This document shows positions 42,892 through 50,898 of a stretch of 64,000 nt of DNA, in pieces. Source of the DNA: Pseudoxanthomonas sp. J31 (lineage in GTDB: Bacteria > Pseudomonadota > Gammaproteobacteria > Xanthomonadales > Xanthomonadaceae); contig NZ_AZNZ01000001.1 of NCBI RefSeq assembly GCF_000510725.1, positions 62,001 to 126,000 on the forward strand. The letters run 5' to 3'. Position numbers and translations under genes: made by a program. Below the pieces are notes generated by a model that did no database searches, was not told the origin of the DNA, and was given only the letters and a program-made list of their open reading frames with translations. Position 1 is the first letter of the stretch. Every line of letters begins with the position of its first letter.

Positions 42892-42968
42892 CGCATCCTC
42901 CGCATCCGCACCGGATCCGCGTTCCCCGAGGGAGGGACGCGGGGTGCATCACGCCACGGAGGATGCGC
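42892..42968 (+). promoter_or_regulatory. Predicted Shine-Dalgarno-sequestering hairpin (riboswitch expression platform)
   Basis: CGCATCCTCCG at 42892-42902 is the exact complement of CGGAGGATGCG at 42957-42967, which holds the nrdA ribosome site GGAGG. Inside, CCGCGT(T)CCC pairs with GGGACGCGG and GCACC with GGTGC, so the whole segment can fold into one long stem. If cobalamin binding favours this fold, nrdA translation is shut off. Confidence 0.75.
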
Positions 42969-45410
42969 ATGACATCCCAGGACACCCCCTCGCCGGTCGC
43001 CGGCGCGGCCCCGGCCACCGCGGCCATGGCCGCCGCCGGCCACGCGCTTGCCGACGCCCCGGTTCCCACCCCGCCCGCCGCGCGCGCTGCCGCACCGGCC
43101 CCGCCGCCGGCAGCCACCACCTGGATCACCAAGGAGGCCGGCAACCGCCGCCTGCCATTCGACCCGGCGCGCCTGGAGCGCAGCATCGATGCCATCCACG
43201 CCGAGTTCCCGCAGCTTGAGATCGACGGCTACAAGCGCGCGGTACTGGGCTTCGTCGCGCGCAAGCAAGCGCTGTCGGCCGACGACCTGGTCGACCACCT
43301 GATCCGCGAGGCGGAGGCGCGCGTGGACCTGGCCGCGCCGGAATGGGAGTACTTCGCCGCGCGCCTGTACCTGCGCCGCCTGTACAAGCGCGCCAGCCGC
43401 AACCGCTTCTACGACGTGGCACGGAAGTACGGTTCCTATGTCGGCCTGCAGGAGAGCCTGGCCGACCGCGGCATCTATTCCAACGACATCCTGCGCGCCT
43501 ATTCCAAGGAGGAGCTGGAGGAGGCCGGCCGCCTGCTCGACCCGGAGCGGGACAAGCTGTTCACCTACAACGGCCTGTACCTGCTGGCGACCCGCTACCT
43601 GGCCACCGACGCGGCGCGCAACGTCTACGAGCTGCCGCAGGAGCGCTGGCTGACCATCGCGCTGTACCTGATGCAGGACGAAAAGCCCCGTGAGCGACGC
43701 ATGCAGCTGGTGGGCGAGGCGTACTGGGCGCTGTCCAACCTGTACATGACGGTGGCCACCCCGACCCTGCAGAACGCGGGCAAGGTCGGCGGCCAGCTGT
43801 CCAGCTGCTTCATCGACACCGTCGACGACAGCCTGCAGGGCATCTACGACTCCAACACCGACATCGCCCGCGTGTCCAAGGGCGGCGGCGGCGTGGGCGC
43901 GTACCTGGGCTACGTGCGCGCCGCCGGCGCGCCGATCCGCGGCGTGCCCAACTCCTCCGGCGGCGTGGTGCCGTGGATCAAGCAGCTCAACAACACCGCC
44001 GTATCGGTGGACCAGCTGGGCCAGCGCAAGGGCGCGGTGGCGGTGTACCTGGACATCTGGCACCGCGACATCGAGGCCTTCCTCGACCTGCGCCTCAACA
44101 ACGGCGACCAGCGCCTGCGCGCGCACGACGTGTTCACCGCGGTGTGCATCCCGGACCTGTTCATGGAGGCGGTGGAGCGGCGCGGCGACTGGTACCTGTT
44201 CGACCCGCACGAGGTGAAGCAGGCCAAGGGCTGGTACCTGCAGGACTTCTACGACGAAAAGCGCGGCGAGGGCAGCTTCCGCAGCAAGTACCAGGAGCTG
44301 GTCGAGGACGGGCGCATCGGCCGCAGGACGGTCCGCGCGATCGACCTGTTCAAGCGGATCATGGTCTCGCAGCTGGAGACCGGGAACCCGTTCATGTTCT
44401 ACCGCGACGAGGTCAACCGGAAGAACCCGAACAAGCACTGCGGCATGGTGTATTCGTCCAACCTGTGCACCGAGATCCTGCAGAACCAGAGCCCGACCCG
44501 GATGATCCAGGAGGTCGTCTCCGGCGACCAGATCGTGACCACGAAGCAGGCTGGCGACTTCGTGGTCTGCAACTTGTCCTCGATCAACCTGGGCCGCGCG
44601 GTGGTCCAGGCCGAGGGCCAGGGCGACCTGATCAGCGACGTGCTCGAGCGCCTGGTACCGATCCAGGTGCGCATGCTCGACAACGTCATCGACCTCAACC
44701 AGCTGCCGGTGCCGCAGGCGACCATCACCAACCGCAAGTACCGCGCGATCGGCCTGGGCACCTTCGGCTGGCACCACCTGCTTGCACTCAAGGGCATCCA
44801 CTGGGATTCGAAGGAGGCCGAGGACTACAGCGACGCGCTGTACGAGCGGATCAACCGCCTGGCGATCCAGGCCAGCATGGAGCTGGCGAAGGAAAAGGGC
44901 ACCTACCCGGCCTTCCCCGGCAGCGACTGGCACACCGGCGCCTACTTCCGCGAACGCGGCTACAACTCGCCCGAGTGGCTGGACCTGGCCGCTCAGGTGG
45001 CGGTCAACGGCCTGCGCAACGGCTGGCTGCTGGCGGTGGCGCCGAACATGTCCACCGCGCAGATCGCCGGCTCCAGCGCCTCGATCGACCCGGTCTACTC
45101 GGCGTTCTACTACGAGGAAAAGAAGGACTACCGGCGCCCGGTAGCCGCACCCGGCCTGTCGCTGGAAACCTGGCCCTACTACGAGAAGGGCGCGTGGAAG
45201 GTGGACCAGTTCGCCTCGGTGCGGCAGAACGCGCGCCGCCAACGCCACGTGGACCAGGCAATCAGCTTCAACCTCTACGTACCTTCCTCGATCCGCGCTT
45301 CGGTGCTGCTGGAGCTGCACCTGGAGGCTTGGCGGCAGGGGCTGAAGACGACGTACTACGTGCGCTCGAACGATATCGACGTGGCCGAGTGCGAGTGGTG
45401 CAGTAGCTGA
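42969..45410 (+). CDS. nrdA: Ribonucleoside-diphosphate reductase, class Ia, alpha subunit
   Basis: This 813-residue catalytic subunit makes deoxyribonucleotides using NrdB's radical and needs no B12. Active-site residues are visible: Cys280 in GGQLSSCF, the N-L-C-T-E motif with Asn498, Cys500 and Glu502, Cys534 in VVCNLSS, and a C-terminal redox pair Cys808/Cys811 (ECEWCSS). Residues 1-50 are an Ala/Pro-rich extension, then WITKEAGNRRLPFDPARLE starts a divergent ATP-cone. GGAGG lies six bases before the chosen ATG. Control by the upstream B12 riboswitch suggests a second, B12-dependent reductase elsewhere in the genome. Confidence 0.96.
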   Translation: MTSQDTPSPVAGAAPATAAMAAAGHALADAPVPTPPAARAAAPAPPPAATTWITKEAGNRRLPFDPARLERSIDAIHAEFPQLEIDGYKRAVLGFVARKQALSADDLVDHLIREAEARVDLAAPEWEYFAARLYLRRLYKRASRNRFYDVARKYGSYVGLQESLADRGIYSNDILRAYSKEELEEAGRLLDPERDKLFTYNGLYLLATRYLATDAARNVYELPQERWLTIALYLMQDEKPRERRMQLVGEAYWALSNLYMTVATPTLQNAGKVGGQLSSCFIDTVDDSLQGIYDSNTDIARVSKGGGGVGAYLGYVRAAGAPIRGVPNSSGGVVPWIKQLNNTAVSVDQLGQRKGAVAVYLDIWHRDIEAFLDLRLNNGDQRLRAHDVFTAVCIPDLFMEAVERRGDWYLFDPHEVKQAKGWYLQDFYDEKRGEGSFRSKYQELVEDGRIGRRTVRAIDLFKRIMVSQLETGNPFMFYRDEVNRKNPNKHCGMVYSSNLCTEILQNQSPTRMIQEVVSGDQIVTTKQAGDFVVCNLSSINLGRAVVQAEGQGDLISDVLERLVPIQVRMLDNVIDLNQLPVPQATITNRKYRAIGLGTFGWHHLLALKGIHWDSKEAEDYSDALYERINRLAIQASMELAKEKGTYPAFPGSDWHTGAYFRERGYNSPEWLDLAAQVAVNGLRNGWLLAVAPNMSTAQIAGSSASIDPVYSAFYYEEKKDYRRPVAAPGLSLETWPYYEKGAWKVDQFASVRQNARRQRHVDQAISFNLYVPSSIRASVLLELHLEAWRQGLKTTYYVRSNDIDVAECEWCSS

Positions 45411-45437
45411 CCGCGCGTTCGCCCTTGTCAGCTTCCA

Positions 45438-45456
45438 CGGTTCGCGCTGCGAACCG
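45438..45456 (+). repeat. Inverted repeat in nrdA-nrdB spacer
   Basis: CGGTTCGC-GCT-GCGAACCG is a perfect 8-bp stem with a 3-base loop, 28 bases past the nrdA stop. It is the first of three hairpins in the 165-base spacer between nrdA and nrdB. Confidence 0.6.
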
Positions 45457-45499
45457 CGGGCCCCGCTCATCAGCCTCCACACCCTTGCGCCTTCGGCGC

Positions 45500-45524
45500 G
45501 CCCCCCTGACTCAGGGGGGCTTTC
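45500..45524 (+). terminator. Hairpin with short T-run between nrdA and nrdB
   Basis: GCCCCCCTGA-C-TCAGGGGGGC (9-10 bp, closed by one base) is followed by TTTCC. It looks like a weak intrinsic terminator or attenuator, which would set nrdB output below nrdA. Confidence 0.6.
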
Positions 45525-45532
45525 CTCCAGAA

Positions 45533-45557
45533 TGCTGGTTGCGGTCGGCAACCAGCA
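45533..45557 (+). repeat. Hairpin just upstream of nrdB
   Basis: TGCTGGTTGC-GGTCG-GCAACCAGCA is a perfect 10-bp stem ending 18 bases before the nrdB ATG. It is followed by GAGAGAGAGAGAACGACC, which holds the ribosome site. It may stabilise processed nrdB mRNA. Confidence 0.6.
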
Positions 45558-45575
45558 GAGAGAGAGAGAACGACC

Positions 45576-46640
45576 ATGAATACTGTTGCCGCACCGCGTA
45601 CTGCCACCCGGCTGGACCGCATCCGCATCCTCGAGCCGCGCCATCCCAACCGTTCGACCGGGATCATCAACGGGACCACCTCGGGCATCCTCAACTGGAA
45701 CGACATCCCCTACCCGTCGTTCTACCGCGCCTACAAGGAGCTCTCGACCAACTTCTGGATCCCGGACGAGGTCGACATGAAGGGCGACGCGCGCCAGTAC
45801 GGCGAGCTGTCGGCGCGCGAGAAGAACGCCTTCGACTCGATCATCGGCCTGCTGGCCACCCTGGACTCGCCGCAGACCCGCTTCATCTACAACGTGGCCG
45901 AGTACATCACCGATCCGGCGGCGCACGCCAACGCGGCGATCATCGGCCAGCAGGAAGTGATCCACAACGAGAGCTACAGCTACGTGCTGGCCTCGATCAC
46001 CGATCTGGCCAACCAGAACCGGGTGTTCGAGATCGCGCGCACCCACCCGACCATCCTGCGCCGCAACGCACCGATCATGGTCGCATACGAGGACTTCATG
46101 CGCGAGAAGACCGCCGAGACCCTGCTGCGCGCGCTGATCCAGTCCTCGATCCTGGAAGGCATCAACTTCTATTCCGGCTTCGCCTACTTCTACAACCTGG
46201 TGCGGCAGAACCGGATGGCCGGCACAGGCAAGATCATCAGCTTCATCAACCGCGACGAGCTGGCGCACACCAAGTTCATCAGCGAGGTGATCCGCGCCAT
46301 CGTCGGCGAGAACCCGGAACTGCAGACCGACGAGCTGACCGACTACGTGCACCTGGCCTTCCGCCACGCCATCGAGCTGGAGACGCAATGGACCGGCGAA
46401 GTGCTGGACGGGATCGACGGCATCGACGTGGACGAGATGATCCGCTACGTGAAGTACCGCGCGAACAAGATGGCCGGGATGCTGGGAATCGAGTCGCTGT
46501 ACACGGAGACCACCGACAACGTCATGCCCTGGATCCGCGCCTACGCCGACAACTTCACCCAGACCAAGACCGACTTCTTCGAGATGCGTAATGCCTCGTA
46601 CAAGAAGACCAACGCGGACAACGGATTCGATGAGCTATGA
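45576..46640 (+). CDS. nrdB: Ribonucleoside-diphosphate reductase, class Ia, beta subunit
   Basis: This 354-residue subunit carries the di-iron/tyrosyl radical cofactor for NrdA. Visible ligands are Asp87 (FDSIIG), Glu127 and His130 (QQEVIHNESY) and the radical Tyr134, with later Glu and His in EGINFYSGF and INRDELAHTKFISE. Length matches E. coli NrdB. It follows nrdA after a 165-base spacer with three hairpins, so its level may be set separately. Flavodoxin-like and thioredoxin-like genes follow on the same strand. Confidence 0.96.
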   Translation: MNTVAAPRTATRLDRIRILEPRHPNRSTGIINGTTSGILNWNDIPYPSFYRAYKELSTNFWIPDEVDMKGDARQYGELSAREKNAFDSIIGLLATLDSPQTRFIYNVAEYITDPAAHANAAIIGQQEVIHNESYSYVLASITDLANQNRVFEIARTHPTILRRNAPIMVAYEDFMREKTAETLLRALIQSSILEGINFYSGFAYFYNLVRQNRMAGTGKIISFINRDELAHTKFISEVIRAIVGENPELQTDELTDYVHLAFRHAIELETQWTGEVLDGIDGIDVDEMIRYVKYRANKMAGMLGIESLYTETTDNVMPWIRAYADNFTQTKTDFFEMRNASYKKTNADNGFDEL

Positions 46641-46644
46641 GCCA

Positions 46645-46757
46645 CGTGACTCGTGATTGGTCATTCGTGATCGGAAAGAGCAAAGCTGCTTCGGCGCCAA
46701 TCACGGGACCCGGACATTGACCTCGAACCCTCGCCTTTATCGAATCACCAATCACGG
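46645..46757 (+). repeat. GTGATT/AATCAC repeat cluster
   Basis: TCGTGATTGG (46651) is followed by TTCGTGATCGG, and CCAATCACG occurs in the opposite orientation at 46697 and 46747. The segment is AT-richer than its surroundings and fits the xanthomonad family of dispersed GTGATTCGTGATTGG intergenic repeats. It separates nrdB from the flavodoxin-like gene. Confidence 0.65.
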
Positions 46758-46762
46758 CCTTC

Positions 46763-47239
46763 ATGCGCCTCCTGATCGCCTACGCATCCCTCAGCGGCAA
46801 CACCCGCGACCTCGCACGGCAGGTGCGTGGGCACTGCGAGGCGCATGGCCACGCCGTGACCTGGCTGGAGGCGGGATTGCACGCGCTGGCCGACGCGGGC
46901 GATCCGCGCCATGACCTCTACCTGCTGGGCAGCTGGACCGACAACGGCGGGCGCACGCCGGCGGAGATGAAGCAGTTCATCGCCGACCTGGTCGCGGCCG
47001 TGGGCAAGCCGGCCAACGTGGCCGTGTTTGGCACCGGCGAGACCCAGTGGGGCGAGGAGTACTACTGCGGCGCGGTGCGGCGCATCGCCCGCTTCTTCGA
47101 TTCACCCTTCCCGCGCCTGGAAATCGAGCAGATGCCGCATGGGCAGCGCGATGCGCTGGCCATCGCCCGCTGGACCGACCAGGTGCTGGCCGCCACCGGA
47201 GCCGCTGCCCATGCAGATCCTGCACGCCGCCTCGCCTGA
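46763..47239 (+). CDS. Flavodoxin-like protein
   Basis: This 158-residue protein has a flavodoxin fold. It starts with the FMN phosphate loop IAYASLSGNTRDLA (about 4-17), has LYLLGSWTDNGGRTPAEMKQFIADL, a loop that stacks on the flavin, and AVFGTGETQWGEEYYCGAVRRI, the second flavin loop with a tryptophan and tyrosine. It follows nrdB and overlaps the next gene, so an electron-transfer role for ribonucleotide reductase is plausible. NrdI normally serves NrdEF, so this is not called NrdI. The ATG is the first in-frame start after the repeat cluster. Confidence 0.85.
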   Translation: MRLLIAYASLSGNTRDLARQVRGHCEAHGHAVTWLEAGLHALADAGDPRHDLYLLGSWTDNGGRTPAEMKQFIADLVAAVGKPANVAVFGTGETQWGEEYYCGAVRRIARFFDSPFPRLEIEQMPHGQRDALAIARWTDQVLAATGAAAHADPARRLA

Positions 47240-47537
47240 GGCCCATGCCGCCGCGCTGGCGGCCCATCCCCGCCTGCTGGTGGACTACTGGAAGGACGCC
47301 TGCCCGGGCTGCACCATGCTCGATCTTGCGCTGCGCAGGTTCGCCACCGAGCCGGCCGCGCAGGGCCTGGTGCTGCTGAAGGTGAAGCTGGAGGAGGTTG
47401 GCGAGGACTTCTTCCGCGGCCTGGGCCTGCGCCAGACCCCGACCCTGGCGCTGTTCCGCGATGGGGTGGAGACGGCGCGGCTGCCGGGCTTCCAAGGCCC
47501 CGCGCAGCTGGCCGCGGCGGTCGCGGCGTACCTGTAG
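47211..47537 (+). CDS. Thioredoxin-like protein (CPGC)
   Basis: This 108-residue thioredoxin-fold protein has the active site DACPGCTML with Cys31 and Cys34, in place of the usual WCGPC. LRQTPTLALFRDGVE carries the cis-proline of the fold. It overlaps the flavodoxin-like gene by 29 bases. Thioredoxins reduce the C-terminal cysteines of NrdA, so this protein may be the dedicated reductant of the nrdA-nrdB set; that is inference from gene order. Alternatively it acts in a general thiol role. Confidence 0.85.
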   Translation: MQILHAASPEAHAAALAAHPRLLVDYWKDACPGCTMLDLALRRFATEPAAQGLVLLKVKLEEVGEDFFRGLGLRQTPTLALFRDGVETARLPGFQGPAQLAAAVAAYL

Positions 47538-47606
47538 CCGTCGCCTCACGCGCGCCTTTCCCGGGATCGGCGATGATCGGGCCGGGCCAACAGGGAGAAC
47601 GCCGCC

Positions 47607-48023
47607 ATGTCCGAAGCCGTCCCCGCCGAAGCGCGCCCCACCGAGGCGCGCCTGATGAACATGGTCTTCCCCGACCACACCAACCACCTGGGCACGCTGT
47701 TCGGCGGCCAGGCGCTGGCGTGGATGGACATGGCCTCCTTCATCGTCGCCTCGCGCTACGCGCGTACCACGGTGGTGACCGCGCGCTCGGAGCAGGTGGA
47801 CTTCAACCAGCCGATCCACAAGGGCGACCTGGTGGAGGTGATCGCGCGCCTGGTGAAGGTGGGCCGCAGCTCGATGAACGTCGAGGTCGAGGTGATCACC
47901 GAGAACCTGCTCAGCGGCGAGCGCAAGCTGTGCACCCGCGGGCAGTTCGTGATGATCGCGCTGGATCCGCTGGGCCGGCCGACGCCGGTACCCAAGCTGC
48001 CGGCGGGCGCCGCGGCCGACTAG
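47607..48023 (+). CDS. Hot-dog acyl-CoA thioesterase
   Basis: This 138-residue protein is of the YciA/BFIT hexameric acyl-CoA thioesterase group. It shows MVFPDHTNHLGTLFGGQALAWMD (catalytic Asp and the hot-dog helix; about 19-41), then VTARSEQVDFNQPIHKGDLVEV and SMNVEVEVITENLLSGERKL, all characteristic. It hydrolyses medium- to long-chain acyl-CoA. GGGAG is upstream. Its TAG stop shares the tetranucleotide CTAG with the TAG of the convergent gene at 48020. Confidence 0.92.
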   Translation: MSEAVPAEARPTEARLMNMVFPDHTNHLGTLFGGQALAWMDMASFIVASRYARTTVVTARSEQVDFNQPIHKGDLVEVIARLVKVGRSSMNVEVEVITENLLSGERKLCTRGQFVMIALDPLGRPTPVPKLPAGAAAD

Positions 48024-48214
48024 GCCACCCCGGGATCGATCCCGGGATGGCGCTGTTGCCAGGCGGCCAGCGCCTGGCGGTACTCGTCCAGGGCTTCGGC
48101 GTAGAGGTCGTACACGCAGATCGGGCAGCCGCTCTCGCAGCATTCGGACGGCAGCGGCTTTTCCGGGGGCTGCGGCGGTGGATCGTCCGCCGGGAAAACA
48201 GGGTCGGGTGGCAT
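48020..48214 (-). CDS. Small oxidoreductase-like (Oxidored-like) protein
   Basis: This 64-residue protein carries the short Oxidored-like motif: CCESGCPICVYDLYAEALDEYRQ with four cysteines (C-C-x3-C-x2-C) and then AALAAWQQRHPG. The motif is found as an N-terminal part of some oxidoreductases and as stand-alone proteins in Proteobacteria; a metal or Fe-S binding role has been assumed, not shown. Upstream is Pro-rich. The ATG at 48214 follows a 350-base gap. It is convergent with the thioesterase and shares CTAG with it. Confidence 0.8.
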   Translation of the reverse strand: MPPDPVFPADDPPPQPPEKPLPSECCESGCPICVYDLYAEALDEYRQALAAWQQRHPGIDPGVA

Positions 48215-48566
48215 CGCGAAAGCGTAGCCGATCACCGTGCCGCGCAGGCAGCCGACCCGGCTGCGCCGCGGACGCCTGTTATTCAGATTTTCGCCACCGA
48301 TAGTGTGACGAGCTCGGCACTCCCGGCGGCGAAAGACCCTGTGCAACCGCCCGGGCGGCGCTGCGCCGGGCCAAGGGATCGCTACCAATCCGCAGAGGCC
48401 GTCGATCGTATTGAGGATCTTCATCAGGCCTGCTCAATCGCCGTGCAGCGGGCGCCGATAGATGGGCACACCCGGAACCGCCCGCGCGGCTCCGGGCATC
48501 CCCCGACCAGGCGCCCCGGGCGGCTCCGCCGTCCTCCAGCCGCAACAACCTCCCCCCGAGGCAGTC
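48215..48566. other. Gene-free region with inverted repeats upstream of the chemoreceptor
   Basis: This 352-base spacer holds no convincing gene. It contains a perfect 12-base palindrome CCGCCCGGGCGG (48347) that competes with GGCGCTGCGCC (48357) and a GGCGAAAG loop-like segment (48327). It may be a structured 5' leader. I checked it for c-di-GMP riboswitch blocks and they are not met. Confidence 0.4.
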
Positions 48567-50810
48567 ATGAACGAGTTCCTCCAACGCTTTACCGTCGGCA
48601 AGCGAATGTTCGCCGGCTTTGGCTTCCTGCTGGTGCTGATGGCCGCGATCGCCGTGGTTTCGGCGACCTCGCTGTCCACGCTGGAAAAGCACCTGGAAAC
48701 CATCGCCGTCGAACGGGTTACCAAGACCGCGCTGGCGAACACGCTGTACGACAGCGCCAACCTGCTCAACATCAACATGCAGGCCATGATCCTGGCCGAG
48801 AGCGAGGAGGAGCGCCTGGCTGCGCAGCAGCGGATCCAGGAAACGCGCGCGAACTTCGTCGCCACCTACCAGAAGCTGGAAGCGATGCCGGCGCGCGAGG
48901 AAGGCAAGCGTCTCCTGGCGGCCATCAACAAGGCCCGCGTGGACGCGGCGCCGCTGAACGACCATGTCGCCAAACTGGCGCTGGAAGGCAACATCGCCGA
49001 GGCCACCACCTATCTCAACGGCGAGGCAGGCGCCGGCCTGAAGACCTGGCGCGAGGCGGTCAACGCCTATGTCGAGCGCGAAGCCCGCCAGATGAAGGCG
49101 GCGCACGAGGAGGCCGTGGTGGCCACCAGCCGCGCGCGCACCACGCTGTTCGCGGTCCTGGGCATCGCAATCGTCTTCGGGGTGTTTCTGGCGGTGGTGT
49201 TCACCCGCAGCCTGACCGGCCCGCTGGGCCTGGCCGCCGCGGCCGCCCGCGACCTGGCTGCAGGCAGGATGGATGGCGCCCGCCTGGTCGGCGGTGCCGA
49301 TGAGGTCGGCGACGTCCTGCGCGCCGTGCAGGCCACCCGCGAGTCGGTCCAGACCGTGATCGAAGCGACGAAGGAGATGGGCCGCCAGCACGACCTCGGC
49401 GCGATCTCCGCGCGCCTGGATCCCAGCGTGGTCCAGGGCGACTACAGCAGCCTGATGGAGGTCGTGAACGCGGTCGTCAACGAGCACGTCCAGGCCGCGC
49501 TCACGGCCGGGCGCCTGGCCGGCGCCTACGCCCGCGGCGACCTGCACGACGACTTCCCGCGCGTGCCGGGCGAGAAGGCCGTGCTGATGGAGGCGATGGA
49601 CGGGGTGAAGGCCAACCTGCTGGCGCTCAGCGAGGAGATCGGCAACCTCAGCACCGCCGCCGTGCATGGCGACTTCAGCCAGCGCGGCGACGAATCCCGC
49701 TTCGAGTTCGGCTTCCGCGACATGGTCGCCAACCTCAACCGGCTGATGCACACCTCCGACACCAGCCTGCAGTCGCTGGCCCAGGTGCTGCAGGCGGTGG
49801 CCGACGGCGACCTGACCGTGCGCATGGACGGCGACTACGAGGGCGTGTTCGCGCAGATGCGCGATGCGGCCAACACCACGGTGCAGAACCTGACCAGCAT
49901 CGTCGGCCGCATCCAGGAGGCTTCCGGCAGCATCAACACCGCCGCCGCCGAGATCTCCCAGGGCAACGCCGACCTGGCGCGCCGCACCGAGCAGCAGGCC
50001 GCCAACCTGGAGGAAACCGCCGCCTCGATGGAGGAGCTGACCTCCACCGTCAAGCAGAACGCCGAGCATGCGCGCCAGGCCAACCAGCTGGCGATCGGCG
50101 CGGCCGACGTCGCCTCGCAGGGCGGCGCGGTGGTCGGCGAGGTGGTGCAGACCATGACCGCCATCGAGGATTCCTCGAAGAAGATCGCCGACATCATCTC
50201 GGTGATCGACGGCATCGCCTTCCAGACCAACATCCTGGCGCTCAATGCCGCGGTGGAAGCGGCGCGCGCCGGCGAGCAGGGCCGCGGCTTCGCCGTGGTC
50301 GCCTCCGAGGTGCGCACCCTGGCCCAGCGTTCGGCCGGCGCGGCCAAGGAGATCAAGCAGCTGATCGACGATTCGGTGGGCAAGGTCGCCAATGGTTCGG
50401 CGCTGGTGCAGAAGGCCGGCACCACCATGGGCGAGATCGTGGCCAGCGTGCACCGGGTGACCGACATCATGTCCGAGATCTCGGCCGCCTCGCAGGAGCA
50501 GACCGCGGGCATCGAGCAGGTCAGCCAGACCGTGGTGCAGATGGACGAGACCACCCAGCAGAACGCCGCGCTGGTGGAGGAGGCTTCCGCCGCGGCGCGC
50601 TCGATGGCCGAGCAGGCCGGGCAGCTGGTGGAGGCCGTGGCGGTGTTCCGTCTGGCCGATGGCCTGGGCCAGTCCGCGCTGCGCGCGCCGGCGCACAGGC
50701 GCCCGGCGGTGGCAGCGGCCCGGCCAGCGCCTGCGGCGCGCCCGCGCGCGGCCGCGGCGGCGCCGGTGGCGGCGGCGACCGCCGACGACGGCGAGTGGCA
50801 GGAGTTCTGA
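48567..50810 (+). CDS. Methyl-accepting chemotaxis protein with several HAMP-like segments
   Basis: This 747-residue inner-membrane receptor has TM1 at about 11-31, a periplasmic four-helix-type sensor domain, TM2 near 193-213, and then repeated HAMP-like units ([52 protein letters not shown]). The MCP signaling core includes the hairpin tip [23 protein letters not shown]. The C-terminal 45 residues are a linker rich in Ala and Pro ending in GEWQEF, a NWETF-like tail likely bound by CheR. The ligand is unknown. GAGG lies before the ATG. A terminator follows at 50859. Confidence 0.93.
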   Translation: MNEFLQRFTVGKRMFAGFGFLLVLMAAIAVVSATSLSTLEKHLETIAVERVTKTALANTLYDSANLLNINMQAMILAESEEERLAAQQRIQETRANFVATYQKLEAMPAREEGKRLLAAINKARVDAAPLNDHVAKLALEGNIAEATTYLNGEAGAGLKTWREAVNAYVEREARQMKAAHEEAVVATSRARTTLFAVLGIAIVFGVFLAVVFTRSLTGPLGLAAAAARDLAAGRMDGARLVGGADEVGDVLRAVQATRESVQTVIEATKEMGRQHDLGAISARLDPSVVQGDYSSLMEVVNAVVNEHVQAALTAGRLAGAYARGDLHDDFPRVPGEKAVLMEAMDGVKANLLALSEEIGNLSTAAVHGDFSQRGDESRFEFGFRDMVANLNRLMHTSDTSLQSLAQVLQAVADGDLTVRMDGDYEGVFAQMRDAANTTVQNLTSIVGRIQEASGSINTAAAEISQGNADLARRTEQQAANLEETAASMEELTSTVKQNAEHARQANQLAIGAADVASQGGAVVGEVVQTMTAIEDSSKKIADIISVIDGIAFQTNILALNAAVEAARAGEQGRGFAVVASEVRTLAQRSAGAAKEIKQLIDDSVGKVANGSALVQKAGTTMGEIVASVHRVTDIMSEISAASQEQTAGIEQVSQTVVQMDETTQQNAALVEEASAAARSMAEQAGQLVEAVAVFRLADGLGQSALRAPAHRRPAVAAARPAPAARPRAAAAAPVAAATADDGEWQEF

Positions 50811-50858
50811 TCCCCCGCGTTCCGGAAGGCCGTCCCCCGCGGCCTTCCAGGCAGGAAG

Positions 50859-50886
50859 ACGCCGGCTTCGCGCCGGCGTTTTCCTT
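50859..50886 (+). terminator. Rho-independent terminator of the chemoreceptor gene
   Basis: ACGCCGGC-TTCGC-GCCGGCGT followed by TTTCCTTT: an 8-bp stem and a T-rich tail, 49 bases past the stop. Confidence 0.85.
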
Positions 50887-50898
50887 TGTGGCGCGGCC

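Noticed and set aside
42636-42968. An in-frame N-terminal extension of NrdA
   Set aside because: It would translate the cobalamin riboswitch, and a good ribosome site precedes the ATG at 42969.
42339-46388. A 1349-codon open frame on the minus strand
   Set aside because: It runs opposite nrdA and nrdB, has no domain-like content and is made of GC-skew codons typical of antisense frames in high-GC DNA.
46641-46762. A tRNA or small RNA in the nrdB-flavodoxin spacer
   Set aside because: The inverted repeats do not form a cloverleaf and no GGTTCGA-type T-loop is present; dispersed repeats explain it.
48301-48420. c-di-GMP-I (GEMM) riboswitch before the chemoreceptor
   Set aside because: A GAAA-like loop and a GCAACCGCC segment are similar, but the invariant GGGCAAACC and GACGCAAAGCC blocks are missing.
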